DNA of 64,000 bases from JANQIV01 sp050117315 (GCA_050117315.1 JASFMY010000002.1:1-64000), one strand, 5' to 3'; counted from the first letter of the stretch, positions 28,420 to 38,395 are shown. Numbers and translations: made by a program. The notes: generated by a model not told the origin, from the letters alone.

Positions 28420-30747
28420 TTACTCATATCTGAGTGACTCAACAGGATTTGCTATTGCTGCTTTAATTGCCTGAAAACTAACAGTAGCTAAAGCAATCAC
28501 CAAAGCAATTCCACCGGCAAGAAGAAACACCCACCAGCTTATATCAATTCTATATACAAAATTTTGCAGCCATTTATTCATAGCGTACCAAGCAATTGGA
28601 ACAGCTATTATATTGGCAAGTAAAATCCATTTAACGAAATCCATAACGAGCATAATAAGAATACCTATAACAGATGAACCCAGAACTTTACGGATACCTA
28701 TTTCCTTAGTACGTTGTTGGCTTGAAAAAGAGGCTAATCCTAATAAGCCAAGACAAGAAATAAAAATTGCTAGAATAGCAATAAATGTTGCTAATTCACC
28801 TGTTACCTGTTCGGTTTTGTAAAGAGTATTAATCTTCTCATCTAAAAATTGATATTCAAAAGGATCATCCGGGACAATTTTTTTAATTATTGTTCCTATA
28901 GATTTTATCGTGCCCGAAATATCATCTGATTTAATTCGAACACAAAGATAATTAGCAGCTTGAGCGGGAATGAAAACCACAGGTGTCATTTCGTTGTGGA
29001 GCGACATTGTATTAAAATCACTAATTACTCCCACAATTTTTCCTTTTCTTCCGAACCATGCAGTAAGATTTTTATTTATAGGGTTATCAATACCCATTGC
29101 TTTTACAGTTGCTTCATTTACAACAAACGCTTCCGACATGTCGGTTGAAAATTCCTTTGAAAAAAATCTACCCTGTACCATTTTTATTTGAAGCGTTTTT
29201 ATAAAGTCTTTGTCAACAAAATTAAAACCGACTTCGAGAAGTTTCTCCGGGTCTTTACCTTCCCACTCGATTGGTCCGGTTCCTGCGCCGGCAAAACTTG
29301 TTAGATTGGTAGCCGATGCGGTTACGCTTTGAACAGCGGGATGTTTAAGCAATTCATTTTTAATTGTAGAAACATTATGTTGTAAAGCCCCTCTTGTACT
29401 AATGACCAAAACCTGTTCTTTGTTAAAACCGAGATTCTTGGATTGAATGAAGTGCAACTGGTTATTAATAAATAGAACACAGGTAATGATAAATACTGAA
29501 AATGCGAATTGAACGATGACCATAGTTTTTCTGAAAATAGAAGAACGATCACCGGTTGTTTTTAATGTTTTGCCTTTCAGTATCACTATTGGTCGGAAAG
29601 AAGAAAGATAAAGTGCAGGATAACTGCCCGCTACCAAACCGGTTAACAATGTAATACTTAATAAAATTGTAATCATACCTACCGAATAATTCAGAGTAAT
29701 TTGGGTATTTAATATGTTATTTACATAAGGAAGGCTGAGTTCAACTAATATGATTGAAATAAAAAGTGCAATAAATGAAAACATGATACTCTCGCTCATA
29801 AACTGCTTTACCAATTCCCAGCGGGAAGAACCCACTGTCTTTTTAATTCCAATTTCCTTCATCCTTTTTTCCGAACGGGCAGTCGAAAGATTCATAAAGT
29901 TGATGCAGGCAACAAGTAGTATTAAAATGCCGAGCACTGAAAATATGTATATGTATACTATCCTGCCTGTTCCTCCGGGTTCGTAAAGATGGCTTTTAGT
30001 AATGGGATAAAGGTACAGCACATTTTCCCATTCCGGGTTATGTTTATTCATTACTCCATAAATATTTTTATTTACGTCATCAAAAGAAATATTCTCTTTG
30101 AGGAGAACATAAGTTTGAACGCACTTTCGATCCCACATATTCATCCAATCAGGTGCGTCTGAAAAAGGGATTACAAAATCAAACTGCATATGAGATGTTT
30201 CCGGCACGTCTGGAAAAACACCGGTTACAATTAGATCGGAATCGTCGTTCAGTTTTAATGTTTTTCCGACGGGATCATTTTGACCAAATATTTTTTGAGC
30301 TAATGATTTGGAAATAACTACTGAGCCGGGATTGATAAGAACAGTTTCCGGGTTTCCTTCTTCCACCGGAAAAGAAAACATTTTGAAAAAAGCTGTATCA
30401 ACAAAACTGCCTTTACAGAAGAAACCTTTGGTACCATGAGACAATTTCCATTCCATCTCCGAGTAATTGGTTGATTGTTCTATCCCGGGGAAGTTTTCTT
30501 TTAAATAATTCGCTAGAGGACCGGGTTGATAAAAACCGTGATAATTTATTTGCTCTGTTGTAAAAACGACGCGGTATAAACGATCGGCATTTTCATGAAA
30601 TTTATCGTAACTCAATTCGTATTTAACCCAAAGCATAATGAGAACAACACATGCAATACCTACTCCCAATCCAACTATGTTAATAAGGGAATAGATTTTG
30701 TTTCTCGTCAAATTCCTGACTGCTACTTTAAGATTATTTCTTAACAT
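28420..30747 (-). CDS. Orphan two-domain FtsX/MacB-like permease, shortest full-length copy
   Basis: 775 aa beginning MLRNNLKVAVRNLTRNKIYS, with a strong AAGGAGG before the ATG. TM1 ends VLIMLWVKYELSYDKFHENAD, placing it with the LWV subgroup that includes 30817-33189 and the prefix-bearing 50944-53556. The first periplasmic domain is compact (KIFGQNDPVGK, DVPETSHMQFDF). The first cytoplasmic motif is KEIGIKKTVGSSR (297-309), with K for the conserved R. The second, KEIGIRKVLGSS (~681), has S for A. The second periplasmic domain has NEATVKAMGIDNPI and VISDFNTMSLHNEMTP. The tail is ANPVESLRYE. Confidence 0.9.
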   Translation of the reverse strand: MLRNNLKVAVRNLTRNKIYSLINIVGLGVGIACVVLIMLWVKYELSYDKFHENADRLYRVVFTTEQINYHGFYQPGPLANYLKENFPGIEQSTNYSEMEWKLSHGTKGFFCKGSFVDTAFFKMFSFPVEEGNPETVLINPGSVVISKSLAQKIFGQNDPVGKTLKLNDDSDLIVTGVFPDVPETSHMQFDFVIPFSDAPDWMNMWDRKCVQTYVLLKENISFDDVNKNIYGVMNKHNPEWENVLYLYPITKSHLYEPGGTGRIVYIYIFSVLGILILLVACINFMNLSTARSEKRMKEIGIKKTVGSSRWELVKQFMSESIMFSFIALFISIILVELSLPYVNNILNTQITLNYSVGMITILLSITLLTGLVAGSYPALYLSSFRPIVILKGKTLKTTGDRSSIFRKTMVIVQFAFSVFIITCVLFINNQLHFIQSKNLGFNKEQVLVISTRGALQHNVSTIKNELLKHPAVQSVTASATNLTSFAGAGTGPIEWEGKDPEKLLEVGFNFVDKDFIKTLQIKMVQGRFFSKEFSTDMSEAFVVNEATVKAMGIDNPINKNLTAWFGRKGKIVGVISDFNTMSLHNEMTPVVFIPAQAANYLCVRIKSDDISGTIKSIGTIIKKIVPDDPFEYQFLDEKINTLYKTEQVTGELATFIAILAIFISCLGLLGLASFSSQQRTKEIGIRKVLGSSVIGILIMLVMDFVKWILLANIIAVPIAWYAMNKWLQNFVYRIDISWWVFLLAGGIALVIALATVSFQAIKAAIANPVESLRYE

Positions 30748-30756
30748 ATTTCCTCC

Positions 30757-30816
30757 TTATTAATATCGCAATGATTCAATCCCGATAAACTACATCGGGA
30801 TCTTCGCACTTCTATA
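30757..30816 (-). repeat. Tail module with fossil ESLRY-stop
   Basis: Stop palindrome GCACTTCGATAC-GAATA-GTATAGAAGTGC (30806-30834, one mismatch), then ATCCCGAT-N7-ATCGGGAT (30779-30801), then fossil I-E-S-L-R-Y-stop (30757-30778), where a substitution has turned the Glu codon into a stop. Confidence 0.85.
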
Positions 30817-33189
30817 CTATTCGTATCGAAGTGCTTCGACAGGATTTGCAGTTGCCGCTTTTATTGCCTGAAAGCTTATAGTAGCCAATGCAACTAATAA
30901 TGCAATAATTCCGGAAATTACGAATACCCACCAGCTAATTTCTATTCTATACGCGAAGTCACGGAGCCATTCGTTCATAAAATAATATACGACCGGAAAC
31001 GCAATCGCATTGGAAATAACTATCCAAAACAAATATTTTTTTGAAAGCATGAACACAATTTTTGCAACATTGGCACCAAGCACTTTATGTATTCCTATAT
31101 CTTTAATTTTTCTTTCAATAGTAAAAGCAGTTAACCCATAAAGTCCTATACATGCAATAAAGATTGCGAGAATTGAAAAGTACTTGAAAATATCACTCAT
31201 CCTTTGCTCGGCAAAATAACTTGCGTTCTGGCTTTCATCCCAAAAATAAAAATTGAACGCTTCGCCGGGGTAGAAACTTTTCCAGGTACTCTGTAAATAC
31301 TCTATACTTTCGTTTACATTATGCGGATTAATTTTTACTGATAGTTGACGGTAAAATATATTATCTTCATTAGGATTTGGAATTCTTAGAATTACAGGCT
31401 CTATTGTATTGTGCAACGAGCTGAAATTAAAGTCTTTTGTCACTCCTATAATTATTCCTTTCCTACCCCATACATTTATTTCTTTTCCGATAGCAGATTT
31501 AAATTTCATTTCCTTTGCCGCTGTTTCATTTATTACATAAGCACTTGTTTCATCAGAAAAATATTGATCAGAATAAAATCTTCCTTCTTTCATCTTGATC
31601 CTATAAGTTTTCATAAAATCCTTATCCACATGCAGTATCCATGAACTGAATCTCTTCTCTTTTCCCTGCCAACTTATCCCTTCGGAACTTCCCAAGGATT
31701 CCATTGGTTCCGAACGTGAAAGGTTGATTATATCCGGATTAGAGAGTAATTTGTTTTTGAATGCATCATACTTATCATAAATATTCCCATTAACTTCTAC
31801 ACAGACAATATTTTCTTTATCATAACCTAGGTCTGCATTTTGAATGAATTTTAACTGACGTATTACAATAAACGTGCATGTTATTATTGCTATAGATAAT
31901 GCAAATTGTAGAATTACTAATCCTTTTTGTAGATTTAATCCATCCGTTTTGTTTTGAAATTTTCCTTTTAGAATTTGTACAGGGCGAAACCGTGTTGCAA
32001 AAATTGCTGGGTATATTCCAGAAATAATAGTTGTTACAACCGTTATAAAGATGATTAACGATATGAATTCGAGACTTGCATAATTCACAGACAGTACTTT
32101 CCCGGATAAATTGTTCAGCGCAGGTAAAAGCATTTCAATAAAGAGAAGAGATAGGCAGAGAGACGCTAATATAATAACAAACGTTTCTCCGTAATACTGG
32201 AGAATTAGATCTTTCCAATTTGCACCTACAACTTTTTTAATACCTATTTCTTTTGTCCTTTTAAGCGAAAACGCATTGGTAAGATTAATATAGTTCACAC
32301 ACGCTATCAGCAAAATGATAAATGCAACAATAGAAAAAATATACACATATTTAATATCCCCGGTTGAGTTGAAAAATTCGATATTATTTGAATAGAGATG
32401 TAATTTACCCAAAGGTAAAAGAGAATAGCCTGTGGTACCCAAATTTAAATTGCTGGCGTTTCTGTTTTCACAGTCCAAAATCTTTTTTTCAATGTCGGAT
32501 TTATCAATTTTACTGCTGGTTTGAATAAAAGTTTGAACGCTATAATTGTACCAAACATCCCAGTTTGCGCCGAAACTATTAATAAAATCCAAAGGCAATA
32601 GTAAATCTTTTTGGAAATAAGTGTTATGCGGAATATCTTTAATAACGCCCGTAACCTTTACTACTTTTTTCTGGCCTAAAAAAGTTATAGTAAGCGATTT
32701 ATCAAGAGCATTCGAATTCCCAAAATATTTATAAGCCATTCTTTTGGTCATTACTATTGAATTAGGATCGTTAAAAGCCGTCTGAGGATTACCCTCAATA
32801 AACTTAAAAGAAAAAACTTCAAAGAAATGCGTATCGGTTAGAGCAATGGTTTCTTTAAATCCGTTATCTTGGAATTGTAAGAACGGTTTATAGGATTCCG
32901 ACAAAGGCGTGTAATCAGTTTCATTTACAATCTCGGGTATTTCCTCTTTAACTGCAGGTCCTAACATTTTTGAAGTTACTGCTGAAACCTTGTTATTTGA
33001 TGCCCTAAGAACCAAAAATGTATTTCCGGCATTCTTATGAAATGTATCGTACGACAACTCATCCTGTACCCAAAGCATTATAAGAATAAATCCCGTAAAA
33101 CCTAAAGCCAAACCGAGAATATTGATTAAGGAATACTTTTTGTGAATTAATAAATTCCGTATCCCGACTTTCAAATAATTTTTTAACAT
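30817..33189 (-). CDS. Orphan two-domain FtsX/MacB-like permease with altered second motif
   Basis: 790 aa beginning MLKNYLKVGIRNLLIHKKYS, with AGGGGA before the ATG and only 11 bases from the upstream stop. The first cytoplasmic motif is KEIGIKKVVGANWKD (~310), followed by LQYYGETFVI instead of the common QFLSES. The second is KDIGIHKVLGANVAK (~696), with D for E and H for R. Both coupling positions are therefore modified, unlike most of the array. The first periplasmic domain has KYFGNSNALDKS, without PIGK, and DIPHNTYFQKDL. The second is typical (NETAAKEMKFKSAIGKEI, VTKDFNFSSLHNTIEP). The tail is ANPVEALRYE. Confidence 0.9.
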   Translation of the reverse strand: MLKNYLKVGIRNLLIHKKYSLINILGLALGFTGFILIMLWVQDELSYDTFHKNAGNTFLVLRASNNKVSAVTSKMLGPAVKEEIPEIVNETDYTPLSESYKPFLQFQDNGFKETIALTDTHFFEVFSFKFIEGNPQTAFNDPNSIVMTKRMAYKYFGNSNALDKSLTITFLGQKKVVKVTGVIKDIPHNTYFQKDLLLPLDFINSFGANWDVWYNYSVQTFIQTSSKIDKSDIEKKILDCENRNASNLNLGTTGYSLLPLGKLHLYSNNIEFFNSTGDIKYVYIFSIVAFIILLIACVNYINLTNAFSLKRTKEIGIKKVVGANWKDLILQYYGETFVIILASLCLSLLFIEMLLPALNNLSGKVLSVNYASLEFISLIIFITVVTTIISGIYPAIFATRFRPVQILKGKFQNKTDGLNLQKGLVILQFALSIAIITCTFIVIRQLKFIQNADLGYDKENIVCVEVNGNIYDKYDAFKNKLLSNPDIINLSRSEPMESLGSSEGISWQGKEKRFSSWILHVDKDFMKTYRIKMKEGRFYSDQYFSDETSAYVINETAAKEMKFKSAIGKEINVWGRKGIIIGVTKDFNFSSLHNTIEPVILRIPNPNEDNIFYRQLSVKINPHNVNESIEYLQSTWKSFYPGEAFNFYFWDESQNASYFAEQRMSDIFKYFSILAIFIACIGLYGLTAFTIERKIKDIGIHKVLGANVAKIVFMLSKKYLFWIVISNAIAFPVVYYFMNEWLRDFAYRIEISWWVFVISGIIALLVALATISFQAIKAATANPVEALRYE

Positions 33190-33200
33190 GATTCCCCTAT

Positions 33201-35567
33201 TTATTCATATCTAAGACTTTCGACAGGATTTGCCGTTGCCGCTCTTATTGCTTGAAAACTTACTGTTGCTAATGCAATTATTAATGCAATTCCGCCTGAT
33301 AGCACAAATACCCACCAAGCCAAATCAATTCTATATGCAAAATCTTCGAGCCATTTACTCATGAAATAATAAGCAGCCGGCCAGGCAATTAAATTTGCTA
33401 AGATTACCCATCGTGTATAATCGAAAGAAAATTGTCTCAAAAGTCCTATTGAAGAAGCACCGAGTACCTTACGGATACCAAGTTCTTTTTTTCTCCGCTC
33501 AGCCATAAATGTTGTTAACCCGAAGAGACCTATACACGCTATAAAAACAGTAACCAACGAAAAATTCCCTAAAACAGTACTGATTCGAATTTCGGATTGA
33601 TAAAGCTTTGCAAAATCTTCATCAAGGAAATAATAATCGAAAGTCAGGTTCGAAGCAAAAGAGTCCCACGTTCTTTTAATAGATGCAAGGCAAGAAGTGA
33701 TATTTTCAGCTTTTATTCTAACTGAAATATGTTGTCCTCTATTTTCGCTAAGCACTATGGCACACGGTTCAACCAAATGATGCAGCGAGCGGAAATGGAA
33801 ATCGTCCATTACCCCTACAATATTACCTTTTTGGGAGCCCCAGTAAATAATTTCTTTGCCCGCTGCCGTTTCCCAGTTCATTTGTTTTACGGCAGATTTA
33901 TTCAAGATAAAAGCCAGTTTATCTGTTGCTTCAAAATTAGCTGCATAATCTTCACCTTCCAACATTTCTACCTGGTAAGTTTTAACAAAATCTTTGTCTG
34001 CAACGATTATCCACAATTGCCCGTTTTCATCTTTTTCGGACATGTTTTCCCACCTTATACCGCCCCAATGCTCATTGAAACTGCTTGGCACGTAGCTGTT
34101 TACAGAAGCGCTGAGAATGTCTTTGTCCCTGAGCAACTCTTCCTTAATTGTCTGCGATTTCTGCATTAACTCCCGGCTCTTTAACGGGATGTTGATAATT
34201 TGTTCTTTTGCAAATCCTAAATTTTTGGTCTGAATAAAATTGATTTGTTGAAAAATTATTACAGTGCAAACAATAAGCGCTATTGAAACCGTAAATTGAA
34301 ATACTACCAGTACGTTTCTAAATGAAACGTTAGACTCCCGGTTCATTTTTCCTTTTAATGCTTTCACCGGGTGAAAGGAGGAAAGAACCATTGCCGGGTA
34401 AGCTCCGGCAAGAATTCCGGTTAAAAGAACCAATCCGAAAAAAATCAAGTAGTTATTAGCATTTGTATAATCTATCGAATAATGTTTACCCGTTATTGTA
34501 TTAATCGCAGGCAGAATTAATTCAACTGTTATAACCGAAAGAACCGAGGCTATAACAGATAGGAAAATTGATTCTAGGAGGAACTGTTTTACCAATTCAG
34601 AATAGTTAGCGCCTACCGTCTTTCTTAACCCAACCTCTTTAGCTCTTTTAATAGAACGGGCAGTAGTGAGGTTGATAAAATTAATGCAGGCAATAATTAA
34701 AACAGCGATGGCAACTGCTATAAATATTGTCAGATATTTATCATCAAACGCAGGTTCAAGGTTTTTACGGTTGAATCTAAAATGGATTTCCTTAATGGGC
34801 TGGAAGGTTAAATCAGCAAAGGGATCTGCACGGTCCGGCAACTTTGTTTTGAACGTACTATTGAGTTTGCTTTTCAGTTGTTCAGTATTAATATTTTCGC
34901 TGGCCAAAATATAGGTAAAATAATTCCAGCTACCCCATGATTCTAAATTGTTTCTATGTAATATTTCATCAATTCGTTCAAACGGAATAAGAAAATCAAA
35001 GTGAAAATGTGAATTCTCGGGTACATCTTTTGCGACTGCCGTAACGGTAAAATCAAAACCTCCATCCAGGGAGACCACTTTTCCAACCGGGTTCTCTGGG
35101 CCAAAATATTTTTTTGCGGCTTTCTCCGTAAACACCATTGAATTGGGTTCCTTTAGCGCCGATCCGGGTTTCCCGGAAATTAAAGGAAAAGTAAAAATTT
35201 CAAAAAAAGAGGGGTCGGCAAAAAAGAATTCTTTTTCCTGGAATTTTTTGTTTTTGTATTCAACAACCTGCTCGGCTTTGTTAAGTCGTGTATAGCTCAA
35301 TATCTCAGGAATATTGGATTGCAAGAAAGTTCCCAACGGCGCAGGTGTTCCGGCGAATGAATCTTTATCATCTGCATTTCCATCTATGATCCTGTATATA
35401 CGGTTGCAGTTTACATGGAACGAATCGTAACTGAGCTCATGTATGATGAAAGTTGCGATAGTAATAACCACCGATAAACCAATTGTCAGCCCGATAATGT
35501 TAATAATTGAAGAAGTTTTGTTTTTCAAGAAACTTCTAAATGCTGTTTTTAGATAGTAAGTAATCAT
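33201..35567 (-). CDS. Orphan two-domain FtsX/MacB-like permease
   Basis: 788 aa beginning MITYYLKTAFRSFLKNKTSS. No ribosome-binding purine run is visible before the ATG, in contrast to most neighbours, and 154 bases separate it from the upstream gene, so a promoter there is possible. The first periplasmic domain has KYFGPENPVGKV and DVPENSHFHFDF. The first motif is KEVGLRKTVGANYSE (~310); the second is KKELGIRKVLGASSIG (~693), preceded by the basic MAERRK. The second periplasmic domain carries NKSAVKQMNWETAAGKEI and VMDDFHFRSLHHLVEP. The tail is ANPVESLRYE. No palindrome lies in the 11 bases behind its stop. Confidence 0.9.
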   Translation of the reverse strand: MITYYLKTAFRSFLKNKTSSIINIIGLTIGLSVVITIATFIIHELSYDSFHVNCNRIYRIIDGNADDKDSFAGTPAPLGTFLQSNIPEILSYTRLNKAEQVVEYKNKKFQEKEFFFADPSFFEIFTFPLISGKPGSALKEPNSMVFTEKAAKKYFGPENPVGKVVSLDGGFDFTVTAVAKDVPENSHFHFDFLIPFERIDEILHRNNLESWGSWNYFTYILASENINTEQLKSKLNSTFKTKLPDRADPFADLTFQPIKEIHFRFNRKNLEPAFDDKYLTIFIAVAIAVLIIACINFINLTTARSIKRAKEVGLRKTVGANYSELVKQFLLESIFLSVIASVLSVITVELILPAINTITGKHYSIDYTNANNYLIFFGLVLLTGILAGAYPAMVLSSFHPVKALKGKMNRESNVSFRNVLVVFQFTVSIALIVCTVIIFQQINFIQTKNLGFAKEQIINIPLKSRELMQKSQTIKEELLRDKDILSASVNSYVPSSFNEHWGGIRWENMSEKDENGQLWIIVADKDFVKTYQVEMLEGEDYAANFEATDKLAFILNKSAVKQMNWETAAGKEIIYWGSQKGNIVGVMDDFHFRSLHHLVEPCAIVLSENRGQHISVRIKAENITSCLASIKRTWDSFASNLTFDYYFLDEDFAKLYQSEIRISTVLGNFSLVTVFIACIGLFGLTTFMAERRKKELGIRKVLGASSIGLLRQFSFDYTRWVILANLIAWPAAYYFMSKWLEDFAYRIDLAWWVFVLSGGIALIIALATVSFQAIRAATANPVESLRYE

Positions 35568-35662
35568 TTTATTTTTATAGCTTTTTGTTAAAACAATTTA
35601 ATTTCATGCAGTTTGTTTCTTTATAACACTTATCCGTAAAGCGTAATCTTCGAACTAAAGTA

Positions 35663-35721
35663 TCATTCATATCTTAGTGACTCAATTCCGACAAACTGCA
35701 TCGGGATTTCGTTCTTCATTA
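35663..35721 (-). repeat. Tail module with fossil ESLRYE-stop
   Basis: Behind the 35722-38070 stop: a partial stop palindrome (TCTTCGTTAT against GTAATGAAGA), hairpin ATTCCGAC-N7-ATCGGGAT (35685-35707), then fossil I-E-S-L-R-Y-E-TGA (35663-35684). Further downstream, about 35631-35662, decayed sequence resembles the older hairpin and tail seen at 25930-25945, so a second, older insertion is likely. Confidence 0.8.
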
Positions 35722-38070
35722 CTATTCATAACGAAGAGACTCAACAGGATTTGAAAAGGTTGCTTTAATTGCCTTTATTCCAACGGTCAGTAATGCAACC
35801 ATCAGCACAGAGCCTCCCGCAATTAAAAACTCCGTTATATCAATGTTAATTCTGTAGGCAAATCCTTCCAGCCAGTTTCTCATAAAATAGTACGCAACCG
35901 GTGCGGCTATTAGATTAGCAATTAATATCCAATACAGATATTCCTTAATTAGTACCAATGTTATTTTAAATACCGTTGCACCAAGCACTTTGCGTATTCC
36001 TATTTCCTTTCTCCTGCGTTCAATACCATACGCGGCCATACCAAACAGACCCAGCAGCGCTATAAATATTGAAATGAAAGAAAAGTAGAAGAACAGTATC
36101 CCTCTCCTTATCTCATCTTTGTAAAGTTGATTAAGCTGATCGTCTAAAAATTTTACTTCAATTTTGTCATCAAGAATATTCGTCTTGAAAACATTATTGA
36201 TATAATTAACAGTTGAAACAACATCATTCCCGGAAATTTTTATACCGAGACATCGCAACTGCCGGGGGTATAAAACGAAAAGCATTGGACCAATTTCTTC
36301 ACGCAGCGACCCATAATTAAAGTTTTTAACAACTCCAATAATGGTTCTATCTTTACCGTTATAATTAATAGTTTTTCCAATAGGATTTTCAAGATTCATT
36401 ACCTTAATAGCTGCCTGATTAACAATTATGGAGTTATCTTGGTCCGAAGAAAACCTGCGAAAGTAATACCTTCCTTCCGCCATCTCCATTTTATATGTTT
36501 TTAAATAATCATAGTCGACTTCCAGGACGCCGAAAGAAATGTTCTCTTCGTGTTTTTTGCCTTCCCACTTGTTGATTCCCGACCACCATCCAAGCCAGTC
36601 CAGTTGTGCACCGGACGCTCCAACGCTGAGTATGTTTGGATTTTTCAACAGTTCCGCTTTTAATACTTCGTTGTTTTTACCGGGCACCCATGCGTAAAGT
36701 AAGTTTTCTTTTTCGAAACCGAGATTTTTATTTTGGATAAAATTCATTTGTTTTGATATAACCAAGGTAGAAACAATTATTACTATTGATAAAGAAAACT
36801 GGAATACAACCAAAGTTTTTCTGAGGGAATTACGCGAACCTAATCCTCCCGTTATGTTTTTTAAGATAGCTGTCGGGACAATCGATGAAATATAAAAAGC
36901 AGGATATAATCCGGAGAAAAAACCGGTGAGAAATACCAGGCAAAACATTCCCAAAATTATTTGCAGGTTAAGATAATTTATCAATAATTCCCTGCCGAGA
37001 ATGTTATTTAACACAGGAATCATAAACTCAATTAAAATCATTGCTATTGGAAAAGATAAAAAGGCAAGCAGAATTGATTCTCCAATATTTTGAACTACAA
37101 TTTCTCTTTTTCTTGCGCCGATTACTTTTCTTAAGCCGACTTCTTTTGCCCGCTTAATTGCTTTAGCCGTTGCAAGATTCATATAGTTAATACATGCAAC
37201 AACTAAAAGTAAAACCGCTATTATTGAAAAGATCTTCACATATAGGCTACTGCCGGAAGGTCCAAGCAAATTCAAAATATCGGCATCCAAATAAACATCT
37301 TTAAGGGGTTCAACATACAAGTTCCTGGGAGTATCTTGATGGTTATTGTAACAATCAGTTATTTTTTTGCTCAGCACTTCCGGCGAGGAATTTTCGTTCA
37401 CTAAAATGTAGGAATAAAAACTAGAATTCGACCATTGCTCCGCCCAACCTTGCCGGTACCACTCATTCAATAAATTAAAGGAAAAAAGAAAACCGAATTG
37501 GATATGAGAATTTGCCTGAACATCCTTAATGACGCCCGAAATCTTGAAATCTTCTTTCTCGCCCCATCGGTTTTTAATCTGAACTATCTTGCCTATCGCA
37601 CTTTCATTTCCCAAAAGTTTCTTTGCTACACTTTTAGTAATTACGATTGAATGACTTTCAACAAGGGCGGTTCCCGGATTACCCTCAATAAACGGGAAAG
37701 TAAAAATGTCGAAAATTGAAGGATCGGCAAAACGTCCTTTACTTTTGAAAAAGTTTTCTTTGAAATAGATTTGTGATTCCCAACCGCTCCAAATTCTAAC
37801 ACTGTTTATAATCTCCGGAACTTCGTTTTTAACTGCCGGAGCCAACGCACCGCAAAGGGAAGCTTGTGAGCTGTTATCGAAGTCAATTATTACTCTATAA
37901 ATTTCATCCTTGTTCGAATGAAAATTATCATAACCGGTTTCATCAATTACCCAAAAGAAAATTAGAACGGCACTTGCCAAACCTACTGCAAGCCCGGAAA
38001 TATTGATAATTGAAAAAACTTTGTTTCTAAGAATGTTTCGTATCGCAATTTTGAAATAATTTTGTAACAT
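35722..38070 (-). CDS. Orphan two-domain FtsX/MacB-like permease
   Basis: 782 aa beginning MLQNYFKIAIRNILRNKVFS, with GAGGA before the ATG. The first periplasmic domain has KLLGNESAIGKIV and DVQANSHIQFGF. The cytoplasmic motifs are canonical: KEVGLRKVIGARKRE (~310) and KEIGIRKVLGATVFK (~688), the latter after a basic IERRR. TM8 differs from the array consensus: INIDITEFLIAGGSVLMV replaces IDISWWVFxLSGGIAL, and KATFSNPVE follows. The second periplasmic domain carries NQAAIKVMNLENPIGKTI and VVKNFNYGSLREEIGP. The collapsed permease remnant ends 11 bases upstream. Confidence 0.9.
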   Translation of the reverse strand: MLQNYFKIAIRNILRNKVFSIINISGLAVGLASAVLIFFWVIDETGYDNFHSNKDEIYRVIIDFDNSSQASLCGALAPAVKNEVPEIINSVRIWSGWESQIYFKENFFKSKGRFADPSIFDIFTFPFIEGNPGTALVESHSIVITKSVAKKLLGNESAIGKIVQIKNRWGEKEDFKISGVIKDVQANSHIQFGFLFSFNLLNEWYRQGWAEQWSNSSFYSYILVNENSSPEVLSKKITDCYNNHQDTPRNLYVEPLKDVYLDADILNLLGPSGSSLYVKIFSIIAVLLLVVACINYMNLATAKAIKRAKEVGLRKVIGARKREIVVQNIGESILLAFLSFPIAMILIEFMIPVLNNILGRELLINYLNLQIILGMFCLVFLTGFFSGLYPAFYISSIVPTAILKNITGGLGSRNSLRKTLVVFQFSLSIVIIVSTLVISKQMNFIQNKNLGFEKENLLYAWVPGKNNEVLKAELLKNPNILSVGASGAQLDWLGWWSGINKWEGKKHEENISFGVLEVDYDYLKTYKMEMAEGRYYFRRFSSDQDNSIIVNQAAIKVMNLENPIGKTINYNGKDRTIIGVVKNFNYGSLREEIGPMLFVLYPRQLRCLGIKISGNDVVSTVNYINNVFKTNILDDKIEVKFLDDQLNQLYKDEIRRGILFFYFSFISIFIALLGLFGMAAYGIERRRKEIGIRKVLGATVFKITLVLIKEYLYWILIANLIAAPVAYYFMRNWLEGFAYRINIDITEFLIAGGSVLMVALLTVGIKAIKATFSNPVESLRYE

Positions 38071-38081
38071 GCTTTTCCTCT

Positions 38082-38300
38082 TTATTCATATCTCAAACTT
38101 TCTATCCCGATAAAAACCCTTGGGATGCAAAATTTGCAAAGACATCGGGATCTCCTTATTTCGATATTATTCATATTAACATATACGCTTATAAGCAAAA
38201 AACAGGCAATACCCAAAGCTAGTCCGCAAATATTAATAAACGATTGCAACTTCTGTTGTGCTATTTTTCTAAAAGCTATTTTCAAATAATTTGTAAACAT
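38082..38300 (-). pseudogene. Collapsed permease: N-terminus fused to a palindrome and fossil tail
   Basis: 72 codons. The first ~42 are a normal permease start (MFTNYLKIAFRKIAQQK... to FLLISVYVN, through TM1). The sequence then jumps straight to a tail module: the ATGAATAATAT stop region is read in another frame, so its stop is skipped. Translation crosses the hairpin (38104-38151) and ends in the fossil tail G-I-E-S-L-R-Y-E-stop. About 730 codons have been deleted. AAGGA lies 8 bases before the ATG. The peptide is probably non-functional. It shows that the repeated tails can serve as deletion endpoints. Confidence 0.82.
38104..38151 (-). repeat. Tail palindrome inside the collapsed permease, enlarged loop
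   Basis: ATCCCGAT and ATCGGGAT arms are 32 bases apart instead of the usual 7. The loop holds a nested inverted repeat, TTTGCAAATTTTGCAT in sense. The fossil tail follows at 38082-38103. Confidence 0.75.
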
Positions 38301-38395
38301 TTCTTTTTCCTTTTACAACTTCCCTAATCATATTCTGTTAAAGCTTAATACAAAGAAAATATTATGTGTTTTCATACAGTATTATATATACTTAC

